The notes under the pieces are model-generated. The model was not told where the DNA came from. It saw only the letters and a list, made by a program, of their open reading frames with translations, and searched no databases. Positions 48,679 to 57,700 of a stretch of 64,000 nt of DNA are shown here, in pieces (the stretch's first letter is position 1; every line of letters begins with the position of its first letter). The position numbers and the translations under genes were made by a program. Location: the NCBI GenBank assembly GCA_937937835.1, contig CALDBJ010000127.1, positions 1-64,000 on the forward strand, written 5' to 3'. Origin of the DNA: an uncultured Collinsella sp. Lineage in GTDB: Bacteria > Actinomycetota > Coriobacteriia > Coriobacteriales > Coriobacteriaceae.

Positions 48679-49890
48679 TTAGACCAACTTGAAGCCCTTG
48701 CGCTTGCCTACGGAGAGGGTGTCGCCCAGTTTGAGGGCGCTGGGATCGATGTTATAGCTCTTGGGAGCCACGGCCTTGCCGTTGATCTTGACGCCGCCGC
48801 CGTCGATATCGCGACGAGCCTGGCCGGCGCTCGCCGAAAGACCCAGGTCCTTGAGCAGGCCGGCGAGGTAGATCTGGCCCTCGTCGTTAACAGTCAGCTC
48901 AACGTGCTTCTCGGGGAAGTCGGCGAGCTGGCCCTCCTTGAACACGCGGTCGAACTCGGCCTGAGCCTCGTCGCCGGCACCGGCGCCGTGGTAGGTGTCG
49001 CACAGGTCGCGGCCCAGAGCGCGCTTGAGCTCGTAGGGGTCGGCAGAACCATCGGCCAGGGCGGCGTCGATCTTGTCGACCTCGGCCGGGGTGAGCGAGC
49101 TGGCCAGACGATAGTACTTGCCGATCATCTCGTCGGGAATGGACATGGTCTTGCCGAACATGTCCTTGGGCGCGTCGGTCAGGCCGATGTAGTTACCGTA
49201 GGACTTGGACATCTTACGAACGCCATCGGTGCCCTCGAGCAGCGGCATGGTGAGCGCGATCTGGGGCTCCATGCCCATCTTCTCCATGAGCTCACGGCCG
49301 GCGAGCAGGTTGAAGAGCTGATCGGTGCCGCCCATCTCCACGTCGGCCTTGATCTGCACGGAGTCGAAGGCCTGCATCACGGGATACAGGAACTCATGCA
49401 GGGCGATCGGCGTCTGAGACTGGTAGCGCTTGGTAAAGTCATCGCGCTCAAGGATGCGGGCGACGGTGAACTTGGAGCACACCTGCAGCAGGCCGGCCAG
49501 GTCCATCGAAAGGATCCAGTCGCCGTTGTGCACGATGGTGGTCTTCTCGGGATCCAGGATCTTCATGGCCTGGCTCACGTAGGTCTCGGCGTTGGCCTCG
49601 ATCTGCTCCTGCGAAAGCTGCGGACGCGTGGAGTTCTTGCCCGAAGGATCGCCGATCAGCGCGGTGCCGTTACCGATGATAAGGGTGACGTTGTGGCCCA
49701 GGTCCTGGAACTGACGCATCTTGCGCAGGGGCACGGCATGTCCCAAGTGCAGGTCGGGGCTGGTGGGATCGACGCCGAGCTTGATGTTGAGGGGCTCGCC
49801 CTTCTCAAGCTTCTTGCGAAGGTCGGCCTCGGGGACGATCTGCGCGGCGCCCGAGGTGATGATACGCATTTGCTCGTCGACAGACAGCAT
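48679..49890 (-). CDS. tyrS: Tyrosyl-tRNA synthetase
   Basis: Charges tRNA-Tyr. The 403-aa class I synthetase has the HxGH motif as HLGH in PTSPDLHLGHAV, GDPSGKNSTRP, KADVEMGGTDQLFNLLAGREL for tyrosine/adenylate binding, KMSKSYGN and a C-terminal S4-like RNA-binding domain. This is the ~400-aa TyrZ-like form. GGAGG lies 7 nt before ATG 49890, behind an extended -10 promoter. No T-box is present: only 96 nt separate it from the upstream gene end. Confidence 0.96.
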   Translation of the reverse strand: MLSVDEQMRIITSGAAQIVPEADLRKKLEKGEPLNIKLGVDPTSPDLHLGHAVPLRKMRQFQDLGHNVTLIIGNGTALIGDPSGKNSTRPQLSQEQIEANAETYVSQAMKILDPEKTTIVHNGDWILSMDLAGLLQVCSKFTVARILERDDFTKRYQSQTPIALHEFLYPVMQAFDSVQIKADVEMGGTDQLFNLLAGRELMEKMGMEPQIALTMPLLEGTDGVRKMSKSYGNYIGLTDAPKDMFGKTMSIPDEMIGKYYRLASSLTPAEVDKIDAALADGSADPYELKRALGRDLCDTYHGAGAGDEAQAEFDRVFKEGQLADFPEKHVELTVNDEGQIYLAGLLKDLGLSASAGQARRDIDGGGVKINGKAVAPKSYNIDPSALKLGDTLSVGKRKGFKLV

Positions 49891-49958
49891 TGGGTATCCT
49901 CCTTTTGCTATAGCACCCTCGCCGGATACGGCGGTGCTGGAAGTCCATAAACTCTCAT

Positions 49959-49967
49959 ATTATAACA
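49959..49967 (-). promoter_or_regulatory. Extended -10 promoter of tyrS
   Basis: On the minus strand TGTTATAAT, a TG-n-TATAAT extended -10, about 70 nt before the start codon; no clear -35. Confidence 0.6.
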
Positions 49968-49986
49968 AACTGACGCGACGCGGCAC

Positions 49987-51957
49987 CTACGACAGGAAAA
50001 TCCTCGTCCTGCCGCACGCGTCAACGGCGACCGGCAGACGCGTACCGTCATGTTCAACTAAATAGCGCGTTTGCTGACGACGAGAGCAGTCACGACAATG
50101 GACCTGCCCCGTCGCATCGGTGGCGCAGACGCCCTCGGCGGTCAGCAGGCAGTGCTCGCACACCATAAGCTCGGGACGGTCGGCGTCGACCGGACCCAAG
50201 ACGCCGGGTTCAGCAGCCAGTTCGGCAATACGCTCCGCATCATTGCCGAGCAACTCGGCCGGCAAGTACACCCGCCCCGCACCAAGCCCACGCAGCCAGA
50301 CAAGCGTGGCCCGGTTGGCGCAAAACACTGGCGCCGCCACATCAAACGCCACGCCCAACTCACGCGCCATCGCAGCCTGTCCCAAATTGCGGCAGACCAC
50401 ACGCCCGGCACGCTGCATCAGCGAGCGGGTCCGCTCGACGTCGCCCCCGCGACAGACCTCATCGAGCACCACGGTCGCATCGGACAGGTCGAGCTCGTCA
50501 CACGGGTCGGCATCCATCAGCTCCCAGGCAAAGAACATACGAGCCAAAGCCCCCTGCTCCGCCGACTCCGCCAGTCCCGCCGCCGGCACATCGCCAGCGA
50601 CAACGGAGCCCTCAAACGGCAGCACTTCAACGGCGCGAGCAGCAGGCACGACCGCATCGGCCTCGGCATGCATGCGCTCCAGGGCCGCCGTCGTCTGATC
50701 CAACACGCCGGCGCTGCGAATCAGGTAAACCTCGCAGCCCGCGTCCACCTTACGCTTGCAATGCACGACGACGCGCTTCCCCGCTGCGGCATCCACCGGG
50801 CAGGGCACCTGCGGCCAGCGCTTGGGCACATCGGGACGCGCGTCGGCACCCGGATAGAACCGAATCTCGAGCGTGTCACCCGCCGCCACGGCGGCATCGA
50901 GCTCGACGGTCACTTCCTCGTGGCCAACGGCCACCAGGCGTCCCACGCGCACACCTTGGTTGATCGCACGCTCAAAGCTCATAAGCTCGGCGCCCGAACG
51001 CCCCCGCAGATACGCGTCGGTAAACCCGCGGTTGAACGACCGGCCCAGCTCACGTTCAAGCTCTTCCACGGCATCGAGGTCCCACGCGCCGTCGCGCAGC
51101 ATATCGAGTGCCCGGCGCCACACCCGCACCACGTTGAATACGTAATCGGGGTTCTTCATGCGCCCCTCGATCTTGAGCGACGCCACGCCGGCATCTACAA
51201 GCTCGGGCAGATGCGCAATACCCAGATAGTCACGCGGGCACAGCAGGCGATCTCCCTCGACGGCGACAACGCTCTCCCCCGCCTCGTCCACCAGGTCGTA
51301 CGCCAGACGGCACGGCTGCGTGCAGTCGCCGCGCATCGCCGAGCGCCCACGCCGCAGGGCCGAGAACTCGCACGCCCCCGAATAGCCGATGCAAATCGCA
51401 CCGTGGCAGAATACCTCGATGGGCACGCCCGTGGCACATAGCGCCGCAATCTCGTCGACCGCCAGCTCGCGTGCCGTCGTCACGCGCTCGACCCCCAGCT
51501 CATCGGCGGCAAGCCGCACGGCGCCTTCGCTATGAACGCCCGCCTGCGTAGACAGGTGAATCTCGACCCCGGGAATCGCCGCGCGCAGCGCGCAGGCCAA
51601 CCCGGCATCGGCGACAATCAGAGCATCGGCGCCCAGCTCCAGTGCATGGGCTCCCAACGCCACCGCGTCGGACAGTCCATCGTCAAACACGAACACGTTG
51701 AGCGTCACGTACACACGCACGCCATGGGCATGCGCCACGGCGCAGCCGCACGCAAACTCGTCATCCGTAAAGCCATGGGCGCTCACACGGGCGTTAAAGC
51801 CGCCCAACCCCGCATAGATGGCATCGGTACCCGCGGCGATGGCCGCAAGCATCTGGTCGAGCCCGCCCGCCGGCGCCAGCAGCTCGGGCAGCGCCGCACC
51901 GACAGCATCCAATCCAGTCTCGTATTGTCCGCTCGGCCCCATCGCCCGAATCGCCAT
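49987..51957 (-). CDS. U32 family peptidase-like protein, RlhA-like
   Basis: A 656-aa member of the U32 'peptidase' family, many of which are now known to be RNA-hydroxylation enzymes with an Fe-S site. ELLAPAGGLDQMLAAIAAGTDAIYAG is the family start; VFCHGAICIGYSGACEFS...GDCTQPCRLAY carries conserved Cys residues, followed by RDYLGIAHLPELVDAGVASLKIEGRMK. A further C-terminal ~300 residues and the length match RlhA (23S rRNA C2501) rather than the shorter TrhP. ATG 51957 is 7 nt behind AAGGAG. Exact target RNA is an inference. Confidence 0.85.
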   Translation of the reverse strand: MAIRAMGPSGQYETGLDAVGAALPELLAPAGGLDQMLAAIAAGTDAIYAGLGGFNARVSAHGFTDDEFACGCAVAHAHGVRVYVTLNVFVFDDGLSDAVALGAHALELGADALIVADAGLACALRAAIPGVEIHLSTQAGVHSEGAVRLAADELGVERVTTARELAVDEIAALCATGVPIEVFCHGAICIGYSGACEFSALRRGRSAMRGDCTQPCRLAYDLVDEAGESVVAVEGDRLLCPRDYLGIAHLPELVDAGVASLKIEGRMKNPDYVFNVVRVWRRALDMLRDGAWDLDAVEELERELGRSFNRGFTDAYLRGRSGAELMSFERAINQGVRVGRLVAVGHEEVTVELDAAVAAGDTLEIRFYPGADARPDVPKRWPQVPCPVDAAAGKRVVVHCKRKVDAGCEVYLIRSAGVLDQTTAALERMHAEADAVVPAARAVEVLPFEGSVVAGDVPAAGLAESAEQGALARMFFAWELMDADPCDELDLSDATVVLDEVCRGGDVERTRSLMQRAGRVVCRNLGQAAMARELGVAFDVAAPVFCANRATLVWLRGLGAGRVYLPAELLGNDAERIAELAAEPGVLGPVDADRPELMVCEHCLLTAEGVCATDATGQVHCRDCSRRQQTRYLVEHDGTRLPVAVDACGRTRIFLS

Positions 51958-52119
51958 CGACAAACTCCTTACCAAGGTATGCATTCACTCTGAAAAATGC
52001 CGTCTTCCAGCATACACGAGGCCTCGCGCGCCCCGTTTGGTTTATCGTGTAATAACTTATGTCCATCCTGCCCCGACGGCACATCCACCGTCCGGCACGA
52101 CATACATGGAGGTCAATAT

Positions 52120-54324
52120 ATGGGTCCTCGCCAACGACAGGGACGCAGCCGTTCAAAGACGCATGCTCTGCCCATAATCCTGCTCTCGTTTTTGGGCTTT
52201 TTGCTTATCGCGGGCGTGGCATTTGGCATCGGCATGGTCGGCAACGTCAACCGCTGGCTGTCCGATCTGCCCGACTACACCGACGCCAACGCGTATCTGG
52301 TGAGCGAGCCCACCGAGATCGTCGACTGCAACGGCAACAAGATCGCGAGCTTCTACACGCAAAACCGCAAGTCCATCACCAAGGACGAGGTCTCCCCCTA
52401 CGTGCTGCAGGGCACCGTTGACGTCGAGGACGAGCGCTTCTACGAGCACGGCGGTATCGACCTGTGGGGTATCGCGCGTGCTGCGGTGGCAACCCTCGGC
52501 GGCGGGCACGAAGGCGCCTCGACTATCACCCAGCAGCTGGTGCGCAACACCATTCTGCAGGAGGAGCAGTTCGACTCGACCATCGAGCGTAAGGTGCGCG
52601 AGGCCTACATCGCCATCAAGATGGAGGACATGTACTCCAAAGACGAGATCCTCATGATGTACCTCAACACTATCTATTACGGTCACGGCGCCTACGGTAT
52701 TGAGGCCGCCGCCGAGACCTACCTGTCCAAGAGCGCCGCAGACCTCACCCTGAGCGAGGCCGCGCTGTTGATCGGCCTTCCCAACTCGCCCTCGCAGTAC
52801 GACCCCACGGTCAACCCCGACCTGGCGCTGTCCCGTCGCAACAAGGTCCTCGACAACATGCTGCGCCTGGGCCACATTACGCAGGAGGAGCACGATGCCG
52901 CACAGGCCGAGCCCATCACCCTCAACGTGACCGAAATCTCGGGCAGCGGCGTTGACGTATACTCGCAGCCCTACTTTGTCGCCTATGTTAAGCAGCTGCT
53001 GGAGCAGGAGTTCTCGACCGACGTGCTCTTTAAGGGCGGCCTGACCGTCAAGACCACCATCGACCCCACGATGCAGCAGGTGGCAGAGAATGCCGTTCGC
53101 GAGCAGCTCGACACGCTCTCGCTCGACGGCCTGGACATGGGCATGGTCGTCGTCGACCCCAAGACCGGCTACATCAAGTGCATGGTGGGCGGCTACGATT
53201 ACAACGCCGACGAGAACCACGTAAACCATGCCACGGCCAAGCGTCCCGTCGGCTCCACCTTTAAGGCCTTTACGCTGGCAACTGCCATCCAAAACGGCAT
53301 GAACCCCAACGTCACCCTCAACTGCAACTCGCCGCTCAAGGCCAAGGGCACCACGACCGAGGTCCAAAACTACGCCAACCATAGCTATGGCAACATCACG
53401 CTTAAGCAGGCGACGGCATACTCCTCCAACACCGGCTACATCCAGGTGGCGGAAGCCGTCGGCAACAGCAAGATCATCTCGCTCGTCAAAAAGCTCGGCA
53501 TCGATCCCGCCAAGGACAACATCGAGGACGTTCCCGTCATGACCCTCGGCACCGGCTCGATCTCGCCGCTCGAGATGGCCGCCGCCTACGCGACGTTTGC
53601 CAACGGCGGCTACTATCGCCAGCCGATCGCCATCACCGAGATTGACTCTCGTACCGGTTCGGTGCTGTACCAGCACACCGACAATCCCTCACAGGTACTT
53701 ACCGAGGGCGAGGCCGCCGCGGTCACCGATGTTCTGTCCGGCGTCATGAAGGGCGGCGGTACGGGTGCTGCCGGCGCCCTGAGCGTCGACCAGCCCTATG
53801 CCGGCAAGACGGGCACCACCGACAACACCACCAACCTGTGGTTCTGCGGCTATACCCCGCAGCTGGCGTGCGCCCTGTGGACCGGCTATTCCGCGGGCGA
53901 GATTCCCATCCAAAAATACGGCACAGACCTGCTGGGCGACAGCACCAACCTGCCTGTCTTTAAGCGGTTTATGAACACCGTTCTGACCGGTACCGAGCGC
54001 GAGGAGTTTGCGACCGGAACGGCGCCCACCTACAAGAACAACAGCGTCTGGAAGTTCTACGGCACCAACAACACCAAGAAGACGGAGAACGACGACAAGG
54101 ACGAGAACGAGGACGAAGAGGAAACCACCACAACGACTACCACGACGACCACGACCACCGAGACCACGGGCGGCGACACCACCGGCGGCACCGGTACGAC
54201 CGGTGGCTCGACGGGCGGCTCCACTGGTGGTTCGACCGGCGGCGATGGCGGCACGCCTACGCCTACGCCTACGCCTACACCCACTCCCGACCCCTCGCCC
54301 ACGCCTGACGATACGGTTGGCTAG
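52120..54324 (+). CDS. Class A penicillin-binding protein (bifunctional)
   Basis: Peptidoglycan synthase of 734 aa anchored by one N-terminal helix (about 20-42). Glycosyltransferase 51 domain: EDERFYEHGG (103-112), then GASTITQQLVRN. Transpeptidase domain: SxxK as STFK (Ser379-Lys382), SSN in YSSNTGY, and KTGT (Lys563). The C-terminus after about 645 is low-complexity: acidic, then a long Thr run, Gly/Thr repeats and a Pro-Thr repeat, probably extending through the wall. GGAGG lies 7 nt before ATG 52120; the longer frame to 51997 lacks a site. A terminator follows. Confidence 0.95.
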   Translation: MGPRQRQGRSRSKTHALPIILLSFLGFLLIAGVAFGIGMVGNVNRWLSDLPDYTDANAYLVSEPTEIVDCNGNKIASFYTQNRKSITKDEVSPYVLQGTVDVEDERFYEHGGIDLWGIARAAVATLGGGHEGASTITQQLVRNTILQEEQFDSTIERKVREAYIAIKMEDMYSKDEILMMYLNTIYYGHGAYGIEAAAETYLSKSAADLTLSEAALLIGLPNSPSQYDPTVNPDLALSRRNKVLDNMLRLGHITQEEHDAAQAEPITLNVTEISGSGVDVYSQPYFVAYVKQLLEQEFSTDVLFKGGLTVKTTIDPTMQQVAENAVREQLDTLSLDGLDMGMVVVDPKTGYIKCMVGGYDYNADENHVNHATAKRPVGSTFKAFTLATAIQNGMNPNVTLNCNSPLKAKGTTTEVQNYANHSYGNITLKQATAYSSNTGYIQVAEAVGNSKIISLVKKLGIDPAKDNIEDVPVMTLGTGSISPLEMAAAYATFANGGYYRQPIAITEIDSRTGSVLYQHTDNPSQVLTEGEAAAVTDVLSGVMKGGGTGAAGALSVDQPYAGKTGTTDNTTNLWFCGYTPQLACALWTGYSAGEIPIQKYGTDLLGDSTNLPVFKRFMNTVLTGTEREEFATGTAPTYKNNSVWKFYGTNNTKKTENDDKDENEDEEETTTTTTTTTTTTETTGGDTTGGTGTTGGSTGGSTGGSTGGDGGTPTPTPTPTPTPDPSPTPDDTVG

Positions 54325-54347
54325 AAATTCATCCGGCCATTAGCAAC

Positions 54348-54388
54348 AAGGCCCCCGAGCAGCTTATTAAAGTGCTCGGGGGCCTTTT
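54348..54388 (+). terminator. Terminator of the class A PBP gene
   Basis: AAGGCCCCCGAGCA and TGCTCGGGGGCCTT form a 14-bp stem followed by TTTTAGTTT. Confidence 0.92.
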
Positions 54389-54435
54389 AGTTTAAAGCGA
54401 CCTGGTGGACGGCCTTTATACCGGCAAACAATATA

Positions 54436-54463
54436 GGGGGTACCGACCAACGTCGATACCCCC
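54436..54463 (-). terminator. Probable terminator of argR
   Basis: GGGGGTA/TACCCCC with inner CGAC/GTCG; the minus-strand sequence after it is TATATTGTTT. Confidence 0.6.
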
Positions 54464-54513
54464 TTACAAGCCACCATGTCACGCACACAGTGCCGAGCGC
54501 ACGACCCGCACGC

Positions 54514-54951
54514 CTACTTGCGAGAATTGCTCAGCTTATTGATCAGCGCCTCAAGACGCTCGCCGTCCTCGGCCGTCTGGGCAATAACCAAAATCGTATC
54601 GTTGCCGGCAAGCGAGCCAAGCACATCGGGCAACTCTGCCGCATCAACGGCGGCGGCGATGCCGGAAGCCGTACCAGGCTGAGCCTTGATCATAACCAGA
54701 TTATCGGTGCGCAGAACGCCCGTTACGAGCTCGGAAACCATACGCTGCAGGTGCAGGTCCTCTGCCAGAACATAGATACCCTCGGGGAGCTTACGCAGCC
54801 CCATATCGGCAATATCGCGAGAGACAGTCGCCTGCGTGCAATCAAAGCCCATAGCGCGGAGCTCATCGACCAGCACGCGCTGCGTGCGGACGTCCTTATT
54901 GCGCACAATATCTCTAATGGCATCCTGGCGCCCATTGCGTTTTTTAGCCAT
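54514..54951 (-). CDS. argR: Arginine repressor ArgR
   Basis: Arginine-responsive transcriptional regulator, 145 aa. The N-terminal winged helix (RTQRVLVDELRAMGFDCTQATVSRDIADMGLRKLP) includes the SR-D recognition helix; the C-terminal hexamerisation/arginine-binding domain has GTASGIAAAVDAAELPDVLGSLAGNDTILVI with the conserved GT-A and G-D-T. GAGAGAGGG lies before ATG 54951; the frame to 54984 is less likely. No arginine biosynthesis genes are in the window. Confidence 0.93.
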   Translation of the reverse strand: MAKKRNGRQDAIRDIVRNKDVRTQRVLVDELRAMGFDCTQATVSRDIADMGLRKLPEGIYVLAEDLHLQRMVSELVTGVLRTDNLVMIKAQPGTASGIAAAVDAAELPDVLGSLAGNDTILVIAQTAEDGERLEALINKLSNSRK

Positions 54952-55083
54952 ACAAACCCTCTCTCCAAAAGATGGCGGAGACAATCAATCAGTGACTGAA
55001 TAGTTTAACGCTATTTGAAGGCTTTTGTGTATAAGAACGCATTTCGAAACAATTCTATGCAAATTTGTTTCGAAATGAGCCGT

Positions 55084-56124
55084 TTAGGCGGTTTTTGCGC
55101 CCGTCCGGTTAAGAAAAGCTGCCAGATGCGTACACATCACGCAGCGCGCGGGCTTGGCGCTGGCGATCGGCCCAAACAACAAACCAAGTCCCCGATGGTT
55201 ATCCTTGAGCGCGGCGACCATCTGACGGGTTCGAGGCGCCTCGAGCATATCACGCATGCGGGCGGAACGCTCGATTGACGACACTCCATGCGGGCTAAGA
55301 CACAAATTCTCGATGCAGGCGACCAGTCCGGCAAAGTAGAACTTTTGGCTTGCCAGCTTGAGCCGACCACCGCTATCTGCTTCCGAGAGTGAGTCCGCAA
55401 GCTCGTCGAGCGCTCGAGTGTCATCGGATATCCTGGCATACATGGTGGGATCAAAGGCATCTGTAAGCTTAGGTGCCACCGCGTGGAAACAAGCGTCGCC
55501 GCAGCCGGACACGAATCGTGCCTGCGAGAGCGCATAAGCCATAAACTCAACCGTACGGTACGCCTTGCCGCGCGACAGGCATGCCTCAAACAGCGGACGG
55601 CTATACATCACGCCAGAGGTCTGAGCGACTAGGCCGCCCAAAATAAACTGGGGCAGCCCAGTCACCATAGAAGACTCGTCTTCTATGGCAATAGAGGCAG
55701 CATCCAAGACGCGCGAATGGCGTTCTCGATGTGCATCATAGCGGTCGAGCGACACCGTGGGGAACACTATGTCTGCCGCAGTATCGCACGCGATATCGAC
55801 CATCTTGGAAAGGGACTGCGGAGCAAACCACTCATCGGCGTTCATAGCGATGATTTGAGAGCCGCGCGAGACAGCAAAACCGGCACGAAGGCAAGCGCCG
55901 CGCTTCGCGTCCTCGACGTCAATCAAATCAATATGGATGTCCCTGTCGGCAGCAACTTGAAGCGAATGGCGCACACCGGGCGCAGCATCGCGGCAAACAA
56001 CGACAATCTGCAAATCGTAGAGGTCTTGGTTCTGGATACTCTCGAGCGCACGCATCGCATAGCTGGGCGAACCTTCTACCACAAGGATCACCGAAAGTCG
56101 CGGATGCGAGCCACGTCGAACCAA
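55084..56124 (-). CDS. Glycosyltransferase family 2 protein
   Basis: A 346-aa GT-A fold protein: LSVILVVEGSPSYAMRALESIQNQ, QIVVVCRDAA, GAFAVSRGSQIIAMNADEWF-like segment (MNADEW replaces the usual DxD). The C-terminal ~150 residues are helical with several Cys and no obvious membrane helix. Nucleotide sugar and acceptor cannot be assigned. Start is a TTG at 56124 behind GAGAGGA (8 nt). No other polysaccharide genes are adjacent, which argues for a solitary enzyme. Confidence 0.78.
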   Translation of the reverse strand: MVRRGSHPRLSVILVVEGSPSYAMRALESIQNQDLYDLQIVVVCRDAAPGVRHSLQVAADRDIHIDLIDVEDAKRGACLRAGFAVSRGSQIIAMNADEWFAPQSLSKMVDIACDTAADIVFPTVSLDRYDAHRERHSRVLDAASIAIEDESSMVTGLPQFILGGLVAQTSGVMYSRPLFEACLSRGKAYRTVEFMAYALSQARFVSGCGDACFHAVAPKLTDAFDPTMYARISDDTRALDELADSLSEADSGGRLKLASQKFYFAGLVACIENLCLSPHGVSSIERSARMRDMLEAPRTRQMVAALKDNHRGLGLLFGPIASAKPARCVMCTHLAAFLNRTGAKTA

Positions 56125-56285
56125 GTTATCCGTCCTCTCGACAGCAATGAATCAAACCGTGGTTCATGGTACACCCCGGCAATAAAAGCAATGAGACACC
56201 GGTTGTATTGCACGCCAAGAACAGATGTTGCACACGCGCAGCCCACAGATAATGGGTGTCGACGCACGACGCGTCGAGCCCTCCC

Positions 56286-57110
56286 CTAGTCGAGCACGAC
56301 GAGCTCGGCGGGATCGTAATCCACGCCCATAAACGTAAGGCCGCAGGCAGGAGCCGTGGGGCCCGCAGCGGTACGGTCGCAAGCATCGATGACCTCGCGC
56401 ATCCACTCGGGTTCACGGCGATGCATGCCAATCGCGACAAGCGTGCCAACGATCGTACGGACCATCGAATGCAGAAACGCATTGCCCTCGATGGTAAACG
56501 TCAGGATGTCCTCGCCAAACGCAACCTCATGGCCAAACTCGGCGCGCATTACGCAGCGGTGCGTAGGTTTGCCCACGGCAGAAGCAACCTTGCAAAAGCT
56601 TTTAAAGTCCTGCTCGCCCAGCAGCGCGGGGCAGGCAGCAGACATAGCCTCAACATCCAAGGGATAGCGATGCCACCACACCGCACCGCGGGACAGCACG
56701 GGGCGCGCATCTCGATCGGCAATACGGTACGTATACGTACGGGAACGCGCGTCAAAACGTGCAGAAAAGCCTTTACGGGCCTTGTAGACCTCGTTGATGG
56801 CGATATCTTTGGGCAGCAGGGCATCCATAGCCCGCAGCCACCTACGGCGCGTTAGGGCGAGCTCAGCGTCCGTTACGGGCACGCTGATGTACTGAGCCAC
56901 GGCATGCACGCCGGCATCGGTGCGACCCGCGCACGTCAGATCGATCGGACGGCGAAGCAGCGTCTCGATGGCTCGACGCAGCTCACCCGCAACCGTCGTC
57001 TGTCCCGGCTGCTCGGCAAAGCCGCTATAGGACGAGCCATCGTATGCCACGCGGAAAACGAGCGTGGCATCGAGCTCTGGAATCGAATTGAAATCAGACG
57101 GCGCGGTCAT
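56286..57110 (-). CDS. truA: tRNA pseudouridine(38-40) synthase
   Basis: Makes pseudouridine at tRNA positions 38-40. The 274-aa protein has FRVAYDGSSYSGFAEQPG, the catalytic Asp in CAGRTDAGVHA, RFDARSRTYTYRI and the second half with FTIEGNAFLHSMVRTIVGTL. GGGAG lies 5 nt before ATG 57110. It follows rplQ, the usual place at the end of the alpha operon, but a terminator separates them. Confidence 0.95.
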   Translation of the reverse strand: MTAPSDFNSIPELDATLVFRVAYDGSSYSGFAEQPGQTTVAGELRRAIETLLRRPIDLTCAGRTDAGVHAVAQYISVPVTDAELALTRRRWLRAMDALLPKDIAINEVYKARKGFSARFDARSRTYTYRIADRDARPVLSRGAVWWHRYPLDVEAMSAACPALLGEQDFKSFCKVASAVGKPTHRCVMRAEFGHEVAFGEDILTFTIEGNAFLHSMVRTIVGTLVAIGMHRREPEWMREVIDACDRTAAGPTAPACGLTFMGVDYDPAELVVLD

Positions 57111-57145
57111 GGGCGCTCCCAACAAACAGGCAATGGCATTTCGAC

Positions 57146-57178
57146 AAAAAAAGAGGGGTACGCGAACGTACCCCTCGA
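57146..57178 (-). terminator. Terminator after rplQ
   Basis: GAGGGGTACG and CGTACCCCTC with loop CGAA; AAAAAAA on the left is a minus-strand U-tract. Confidence 0.92.
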
Positions 57179-57202
57179 ATATAGCCTATGCAGACGGATT
57201 GT

Positions 57203-57670
57203 CTACTCAGCGGTCTCCTCAGCAGGAGCCTCCTCGGCAGCCTCGACCTTCTTGGGAGCAGCGGCCTTCTTGGGGGCCGGAGCAGCCTTCTTGGCCTTAG
57301 GCGTGCAAGGCTCGGTGACGAGCTCCATGATAACGATGGGAGCGTTGTCGCCCTTGCGGTTACCGAGCTTCATGATGCGGGTATAACCGCCGTTGCGATC
57401 CTGCCACATACCCTGGGCAGCCTTGTCGAAGATCTCGGCAACGAGCTGCTTATCGCCGAGCTTGGCGATAGCCAGACGACGAGAGTGCAGGTCGCCCTTC
57501 TTGGCCCAAGTGATGATCGGATCGACGACCGAACGCAGCGCCTTAGCGCGGGTCTCGGTGGTCTTGATGCGGTCGTTCTCGAAGAGGGCCTTAGCAAGGC
57601 TCTTCTTCATGGCCTTGGTGTGGCTCGCATCGGTGCCGAGCTTCAGGCCCTTCTTAACGTTGTGACGCAT
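57203..57670 (-). CDS. rplQ: 50S ribosomal protein L17 with C-terminal tail
   Basis: The first ~125 residues are canonical L17 (MRHNVKKGLKLGTDASHTKAM; LFENDRIKTTETRAKALRSVVDP; GGYTRIMKLGNRKGDNAPIVIMEL). The last ~30 residues form a Lys/Ala/Pro then acidic tail (APAPKKAAAPKKVEAAEEA). Last ribosomal gene of the alpha operon, 30 nt after rpoA. Confidence 0.97.
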   Translation of the reverse strand: MRHNVKKGLKLGTDASHTKAMKKSLAKALFENDRIKTTETRAKALRSVVDPIITWAKKGDLHSRRLAIAKLGDKQLVAEIFDKAAQGMWQDRNGGYTRIMKLGNRKGDNAPIVIMELVTEPCTPKAKKAAPAPKKAAAPKKVEAAEEAPAEETAE

Positions 57671-57700
57671 GGTCTAGTTTCTCCTCAAATATGCGAAGCA

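Noticed and set aside
49891..49986. T-box riboswitch upstream of tyrS
   Set aside because: Only 96 nt of leader, no terminator/antiterminator pair and no T-box consensus.
52120..54324. Thr/Gly/Pro-Thr repeats of the PBP C-terminus as a phase-variable tract
   Set aside because: The codons are mixed enough that slippage is not obvious, and the protein ends normally with a terminator.
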